Assembly: GCA_017502965.1 (NCBI GenBank)
Contig: JAFVTZ010000026.1
Coordinates: forward strand, 1 to 6,413
Length of the DNA stretch: 6,413 nucleotides
Direction: 5' to 3'
Source of the DNA: Clostridia bacterium
GTDB taxonomy: Bacteria; Bacillota; Clostridia; Oscillospirales; Acutalibacteraceae
The notes under the pieces are model-generated. The model was not told the DNA's origin, did not search any database, and was given only the letters and a program-made list of their open reading frames with translations. Below are positions 1-5,100 of this stretch, one piece after another (the first letter of the stretch is position 1; each line of letters starts with the position of its first letter). Made by a program: the position numbers and the translations under genes.

Positions 1-739
1 CTGTGCGCACCTTTGCAAACCATGCTTTTCCCCATGTTTCGGAGGTCGGCACAAGCCAGAAAGCATTAAGTGCTCCGCCTTTTGTAGGCATTTTGATACT
101 TGCCAAAAACAAACCTTCATTCTGTGAATATTTAGCAAGCACCTTACCCGAAATAAAATCGGCATCATTTTTTCCTGTACCGTCATTTTGCAAAACTTCT
201 ATCTGGAGACTGCCGTCCTTGACAGAAACGGCTCTTTTATCCCAACCCCAGGTTTTATCGTGACCGATATCTTCCTTTTCAGCAGAATCTGTAACACTCC
301 ACATATCGGAATTAAGTTCGGTACCGTCAAATTCATCCGAATTAGTCATTGCCCATTTTTTAAGAGTAAGCGGATAAGAATCAACAACTGAACTGTCAGT
401 ATTATGCTTTACATAAATATTAAAGCCTTCCAAATCGGTGTTATCCTTAAAATCTGCAGGGATAATAATCTTTTCACCCTCGAATTTAACCTCAGGAACA
501 TCACAACTGAGAGTATAGTCATCTGCTGTGATTCTATCGGCATTATTCTCTTCCCCGTAATACACTATAGCCTGAAGAACAAGGTCAAAACCCGGAAGAC
601 CGGGGTGGTCATCCTTAATACGCAGTTCAATAGTATTAGGTTTTTCTTCCGCAACACCTGCAACAACAAATCCTGCAGTCATTAAAAGCACAACAGACAA
701 AATGACACAAATCAAGGTAATGATTTTATTTTTTGTCAA
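1..739 (-). CDS. Secreted glycoside hydrolase family 16-like protein, 3' end outside the window
   Basis: The visible 246 residues start with a signal peptide (Lys3, Lys5, hydrophobic core about 6-28, probable cleavage near Ala27 or Ala30) with no lipobox, so the product is probably exported. Residues about 31-128 form a beta-rich stretch I do not recognise. From about residue 130 the sequence follows the GH16 (laminarinase/lichenase/agarase) fold: SDEFDGTELN at 134-143, Trp147, VKDGSLQIEV at 173-182, SGKV at 197-200, then GLFLASIKMP at 209-218 and NAFWLVP at 225-231. These match the family pattern DEF(D/N)G-x-L, dG-x-L-x-i, sGki, yG-x-fEaRiKmp, AFWlmp. The catalytic ExDxxE motif normally follows shortly after and lies past the window edge, so activity cannot be confirmed. 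The TTG start at 739 is preferred to ATG at 748 because AGAAAGGA sits 8 bases before TTG but directly abuts ATG. It lies 40 bases after the solute-binding protein gene. The family assignment comes from motifs alone; substrate is unknown. Confidence 0.85.
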   Translation of the reverse strand, partial: MTKNKIITLICVILSVVLLMTAGFVVAGVAEEKPNTIELRIKDDHPGLPGFDLVLQAIVYYGEENNADRITADDYTLSCDVPEVKFEGEKIIIPADFKDNTDLEGFNIYVKHNTDSSVVDSYPLTLKKWAMTNSDEFDGTELNSDMWSVTDSAEKEDIGHDKTWGWDKRAVSVKDGSLQIEVLQNDGTGKNDADFISGKVLAKYSQNEGLFLASIKMPTKGGALNAFWLVPTSETWGKAWFAKVRT

Positions 740-747
740 AACAATCA

Positions 748-755
748 TCCTTTCT
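748..755 (-). promoter_or_regulatory. Ribosome binding site selecting a TTG start
   Basis: On the minus strand AGAAAGGA (755 to 748) lies 8 bases before TTG at 739-737. An in-frame ATG at 748-746 begins at the last base of this site and therefore has no room for a spacer. I see no inverted repeat followed by a T run in the 740-779 gap, so no terminator separates the two genes. Confidence 0.65.
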
Positions 756-779
756 GAAAATTTAAGATAGCGTGAAATG

Positions 780-2105
780 TTAGTTCAAATATGCTTTTAA
801 TGCTGCTTCATAAAGAGGTTCAATTGTCTGCATAGCCTGAGCGGGAGTGATAGAACCTGAAACCATAGAATTAAGTGTAGATGTTTCTCCGACACTTGCT
901 GCAACATCGCAGTTAACAGGAGTTACAGTTGTTGTCTGAATCTTGGAAAGTGCTTCAATAACATCCATAGCATCGTCAGAAACAGCATCACGGAAACGGA
1001 TTTTATAATCAACGTCAAAAGTAACATCGGTCATAATATTCCAGATAAATGCTACATCGCCGGGGTTCTTAACATTATAAGGCATTGCGCACCACGCAAG
1101 GTCTTCACCAACAGTTGTCATCTTTCCGTCTACTGTTGGCATAACGCACATACCAACCTCGAAATCGGACTCAGCAAAGTGGTCAACTATAGCCTCAGAG
1201 CCCAAGAGAATCGGAACAGAACCAGCATTGAAAAGTGAACGGGAGTATGACCAGTTTGTAGCATCAAGACCGTTGCTTAAAACACCGTCTGTAACCAACT
1301 GCTGTGCTTTTGTATAAGCATTAACAAACTCGGTTGAATTCACATTTACTTTGAATTCAAGTTTATTGTCAACCTTTTCAATAGGAAGCACACCTGAAGC
1401 AGAGGCAAACATTCTGTGAGCATAAGTAGCATCATCACCGCGCATAGAATAAGTACCTGACGCTTTGCTTATATTGGTAGCAATTTCTATAAGTTTATCG
1501 AGAGTGAGTTTACCGTCTTTCTGGAGTGTCCAGAGGTCTTCCTGACCGTATTTCTCAAAAGTATCTTTATTGTAAAAAATGAGGTTATCAGCAACAAATT
1601 TGATACTGAGCATAAGATACTGCTTACCGTCCACAGTACCCATATTGCTTACTGCTTTAAGCCATTTATCTTCTGAAAAGTCCAACTCTTTAAGATTTGA
1701 AAGGTTATAGAACAAATCCTGCTGAATCGCGGGGAAAGGATTGTATTTATAACTTACAATATCTGCCATGGGATCACCCGAAAGAATTGAAGTGATAAAG
1801 GAGTTGTAAACAGTGTCATCAGCAAGATAAATGTGTTCATAAGTACAGTTATACTTTTCCTGAACCTCTGTTTTCTTCTGCCAATAAATGTTTTCGCGGT
1901 CTGAATTACCCTTTTGGGGCTCTGTCCAGTTAGCGAGGAACTTAATTGTTCTGCCGCCAAGGTCACGTACCTCTTCTTTTTCAGACTGTGTATTGCTTAC
2001 AGGTTTGCTGTCATTATCTTCTGTTTTACCGCATCCTGCTGTTGTAAATAAAAACATAAGTGCGAGTAACAGACAAGCAATTCTTTTGAAATTTATTTTT
2101 TTCAT
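780..2105 (-). CDS. ABC transporter extracellular solute-binding lipoprotein, family 1 (sugar) type
   Basis: This 441-residue protein is the typical length of a family 1 solute-binding protein, the lipoprotein that captures oligosaccharides outside the membrane and hands them to an ABC permease. Residues 1-25 are a lipoprotein signal: basic MKKINFKR, a hydrophobic core, and a TAGC lipobox with Cys25 as the expected lipidation site. An acidic/polar linker follows, then DLGGRTIKFL at about 48-57, common at the first strand of this family. Other family features are a SFITSILSGDPMADIV-type helix-strand around 102-117, LIFYNKDTFEKYG at 175-187, FEVGMCVMP at 315-323, and a C-terminal PAQAMQTIEPLYEAAL helix. 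It follows the giant repeat gene with overlap and precedes the GH16 gene, which suggests uptake of glycan fragments. An in-frame GTG at 2114 would add three residues, but the AGGTGA site fits ATG at 2105 better. No permease gene is visible here. Substrate class is inferred from context. Confidence 0.93.
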   Translation of the reverse strand: MKKINFKRIACLLLALMFLFTTAGCGKTEDNDSKPVSNTQSEKEEVRDLGGRTIKFLANWTEPQKGNSDRENIYWQKKTEVQEKYNCTYEHIYLADDTVYNSFITSILSGDPMADIVSYKYNPFPAIQQDLFYNLSNLKELDFSEDKWLKAVSNMGTVDGKQYLMLSIKFVADNLIFYNKDTFEKYGQEDLWTLQKDGKLTLDKLIEIATNISKASGTYSMRGDDATYAHRMFASASGVLPIEKVDNKLEFKVNVNSTEFVNAYTKAQQLVTDGVLSNGLDATNWSYSRSLFNAGSVPILLGSEAIVDHFAESDFEVGMCVMPTVDGKMTTVGEDLAWCAMPYNVKNPGDVAFIWNIMTDVTFDVDYKIRFRDAVSDDAMDVIEALSKIQTTTVTPVNCDVAASVGETSTLNSMVSGSITPAQAMQTIEPLYEAALKAYLN

Positions 2106-2109
2106 TTTA

Positions 2110-2116
2110 ATCACCT
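2110..2116 (-). promoter_or_regulatory. Ribosome binding site overlapping the upstream stop codon
   Basis: AGGTGAT on the minus strand (2116 to 2110) complements the 16S anti-Shine-Dalgarno sequence and ends 4 bases before ATG at 2105 (5 bases if counted from AGGTGA). Its TGA is the stop codon of the upstream repeat protein (2113-2111). Ribosomes finishing the upstream gene would cover this site, so translation of the two genes is probably coupled. An alternative GTG start at 2114 lies inside the site and would need the weaker AAGGA further upstream at only 4 bases spacing. Confidence 0.75.
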
Positions 2117-5100
2117 ATTCCTTCCCTTAATAATCCCTTTTTTCTTCAATATTAAAATTACAACAACTGCTGCTGCAATAATAACTAAAATAATTCCGCC
2201 GATAACAAGCCAAAGTGTAACAGGAGAACCAAACCAATTTGCTTTATTTTCGGAATTGTCAGCCTTTTTGTCCGACTCAATTATCATAAACTGATTTGCA
2301 AGGTCATCCTCGTAATCAAATTCAACATTGTTACGCTTTCCGCCGCTCATAAATAAGAACATACCGAATTCTTTTGTAGGAATAACAATATAACCGTCTT
2401 CAACAGTAAATTCGCAGGTATGTATACCTGAAGAATTGTAAATTGCGATTGAAAGGTTATTTGTATTTATATCTCCGACAGGAATATAAACCGAAACCTT
2501 ATCGTAAGCGCTTACCCTCTTATAGTTATAAGCATCTGCAGAAATCAGTTCTATCTGATATAAAGCATTAAGACTTGTACCACTGAAATACTTTTTAACA
2601 ATATTTTCATATTGCTTTGTCATAAGAGTTTCTCTGTACGCGCTGAACATTGCAGTCTTTGCAAGAACTTCATCTACATCTTTTATGAATATCTCACCGC
2701 GCATACTGTAGAAAATTCTTGTCGGGTCGTAAGGCGCAGGTTCAAGAGCCTCACCTTTCCAGAACTCGAACTGTGTGACATTGAGAATTTCATCTTTATC
2801 AAGGAATGTTTTAGCGTTACATCCGTCAACACCGCCGATAAGAATATGCTTGATATAGTAAGGATTCCATTTTGCTCCCGCTTTTATTGCAGAATCGTAG
2901 AAATCCTTAAGCGGAATTCTCACTTCCTGGAAGCCGTTTGACTCGGTAGTTTTCTTAAGAGGAATTACAACCGAACTGTCGGTATATTTTCCGTCTATCT
3001 GAGATTTAAGGGTGATTTTTACCGACATATCTTTCGGAACATTTATCCAGAAACGCATTGTTCCTGTTTTGAGATAAGGAGTAAAGTCAACCGCATTGTT
3101 AAATCCAAAACCTGCAGGAGTGGGATTCTCATAATAAACAGAAGGCTCAACAACACTTATTTCCTTGAAAACAGTAAATCTGTAATAGTTTTCGTCTTTA
3201 TTGTCAAGACCGCGGTTATAAGCAGTTATCGAACGCGGACGGCTCTTATCGTTCCAATCGTTTATCCAGAAATTGCTTGTTGCGGTTTTAGCAAAAATCT
3301 CACTTTTACCGCTGTATTTCTCAAGTGCATCCCATACAGGCGGAAGCACAAGCGGTGGCTCCAGAGTGCCGCCATCGGATTCGATTTTGGTAGAAATTGT
3401 CTTTTTCCACAATTCCATCTTACCTATCTCCAAAACAGCACCGCTGTTAAGAGTACCGGACACTGAAACCGAGAAAAGTTTAGTAAAATCAAATCCTTTT
3501 GTATTAACTTTTGAAAGTTCACATCTGAGTTCCTGCCACTTTTCAGTAGCCTTAGCGGTAAACGGCAATGTAACAGTTTTGCCATTTTTATCAGTAAAAA
3601 TAATGTTAAATGACTTACTGTCAACAGATTTCACCCACAAACGAAGTGTACCGCTCTTACCGCGTGAAATATCGGTAAGGTCATAGTAAGTTTTAAGGGT
3701 TACATTGTAATCTGTCTTTTTGCCTGCAACCAATCTTGCTGCAGTTGTAAAATACTTGTTGGTATCTGCCAGAACGGATTCTGCTGTAATACTGCTACCG
3801 CTCTGAGGTTTGGTTGCAAAACTTGAGAATGTTGCAACAACGGCATTTTCTTTAGAAACAGAGGTTGTACCGCCATTCGGGTCAACCGCTTTATTTACAT
3901 AACCGTCATAAATCTGAACATCACTCATATAGAAAATTTCATTTGATGTAATAGCGGTATCACCCTCACCGATAAGTTTAATTCTACCAACGGTTTTAGG
4001 GTCAAAATCAGGATTTTCAGAGAAGTTTTTCTTCACAAGTCTTACTTCCTGCCACTTATCGCTACCCGAAACACTTATCTGCGCCCAGATTGCTCTGTAA
4101 CTTGCAGGGGTTTTGGAAAAAGGATTCTGGAAACCGAATTTCAGAACTATATCTTTATCGGTTTTCACCCAAAAACGTATTTCAGCATTAGGGTTATTAT
4201 ACCATTTTGAAATATCTATCAGTTGTTCATCAAGGTGAACATAGTGCGATTTTTCACCGTCGGCAAAGGTTCTTGCATTTTCAATCTGAACTGCAACTGC
4301 CTTTTTAAAGTTGGAGTTACTTGTAACATCCACTTTTCCAACAACAGAACTGTTAACATTAGCAGGCACTAAATCAACCGTGGTAACAAGTTTACCTGCT
4401 TTTCCTTTGTCAACCTTATTTGCCGACTCAGGAATAATTCCGTTATAAAATTCAACCTGACTGATATACATTGATTCGCAGAAATCAAGGAATTTGACCT
4501 TTGCATCCTCACCTTCAGGGGTCAGAATTCTGAAAAATTTCGCGTATTCGCCCGTAAATGCGGCATTAGATGAAAATGCACTTCTCGGAATACGCAACTC
4601 CTGCCAACCGTTAGCCGCAGGAATATCTACAGTAGCGCTTATATAAGGATAAGCAGTAGGAGTTTGTTCAACAACAAGGAATGTGATTTCCATGGCGTGC
4701 GGCACTTTTACCCAAAGTCTTATCTCTGCTTTACTGTAATTATACCACTCCGATAAATCAACCGGCTTTTCAAGACCTGCTGTATAAACATGCTGTCTCT
4801 TTTCGTAAAGTTTATCTAAATCAGTTGCAGTAAGTTTTAAGGCATTAGAAATAAACTTGTTATCTGTAACACTGACTGTTTTATTCTGAAGACCTTGGAA
4901 AGAGTTTATAACCTTTGCAGGCATTGTAGCTTTAAGTTCGCCGTAAATATCGGGAATAACTATTGTTCCGCCTGCGGGGTCTATTTCACCGCTGATATAA
5001 CCGTCATAAAACTCTATGGGGCTGATTTCAAACGAATCGCCAACTGCAATAAAGTCAGGTTTCGATATAAAGCGTACAGCACAGTATTTGAATTCCTCGC

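Noticed and set aside
3..685. Three plus-strand open frames at the left edge
   Set aside because: The minus strand here is open throughout and encodes a signal peptide and GH16 motifs; the plus-strand frames overlap each other and resemble nothing.
740..779. Terminator or promoter between the solute-binding gene and the GH16-like gene
   Set aside because: The 40-base gap has no convincing stem-loop with a T run and no well-spaced -35/-10 pair that I can support.
1754..2130. Short open frames on both strands at the start of the solute-binding gene
   Set aside because: They overlap the lipoprotein signal and N-terminal lobe of a well-supported gene and have no ribosome binding site or homology that I can see.
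2111..2260. Sortase-type LPXTG anchor or dockerin at the C-terminus of the giant protein
   Set aside because: No LPXTG-like motif precedes the membrane helix, and no paired calcium-binding dockerin repeat is present. A plain transmembrane anchor explains the sequence.
3273..3686. A 137-codon open frame on the plus strand
   Set aside because: It is antisense to units 6 and 7 of the giant gene, with low-complexity composition and no recognisable motif.
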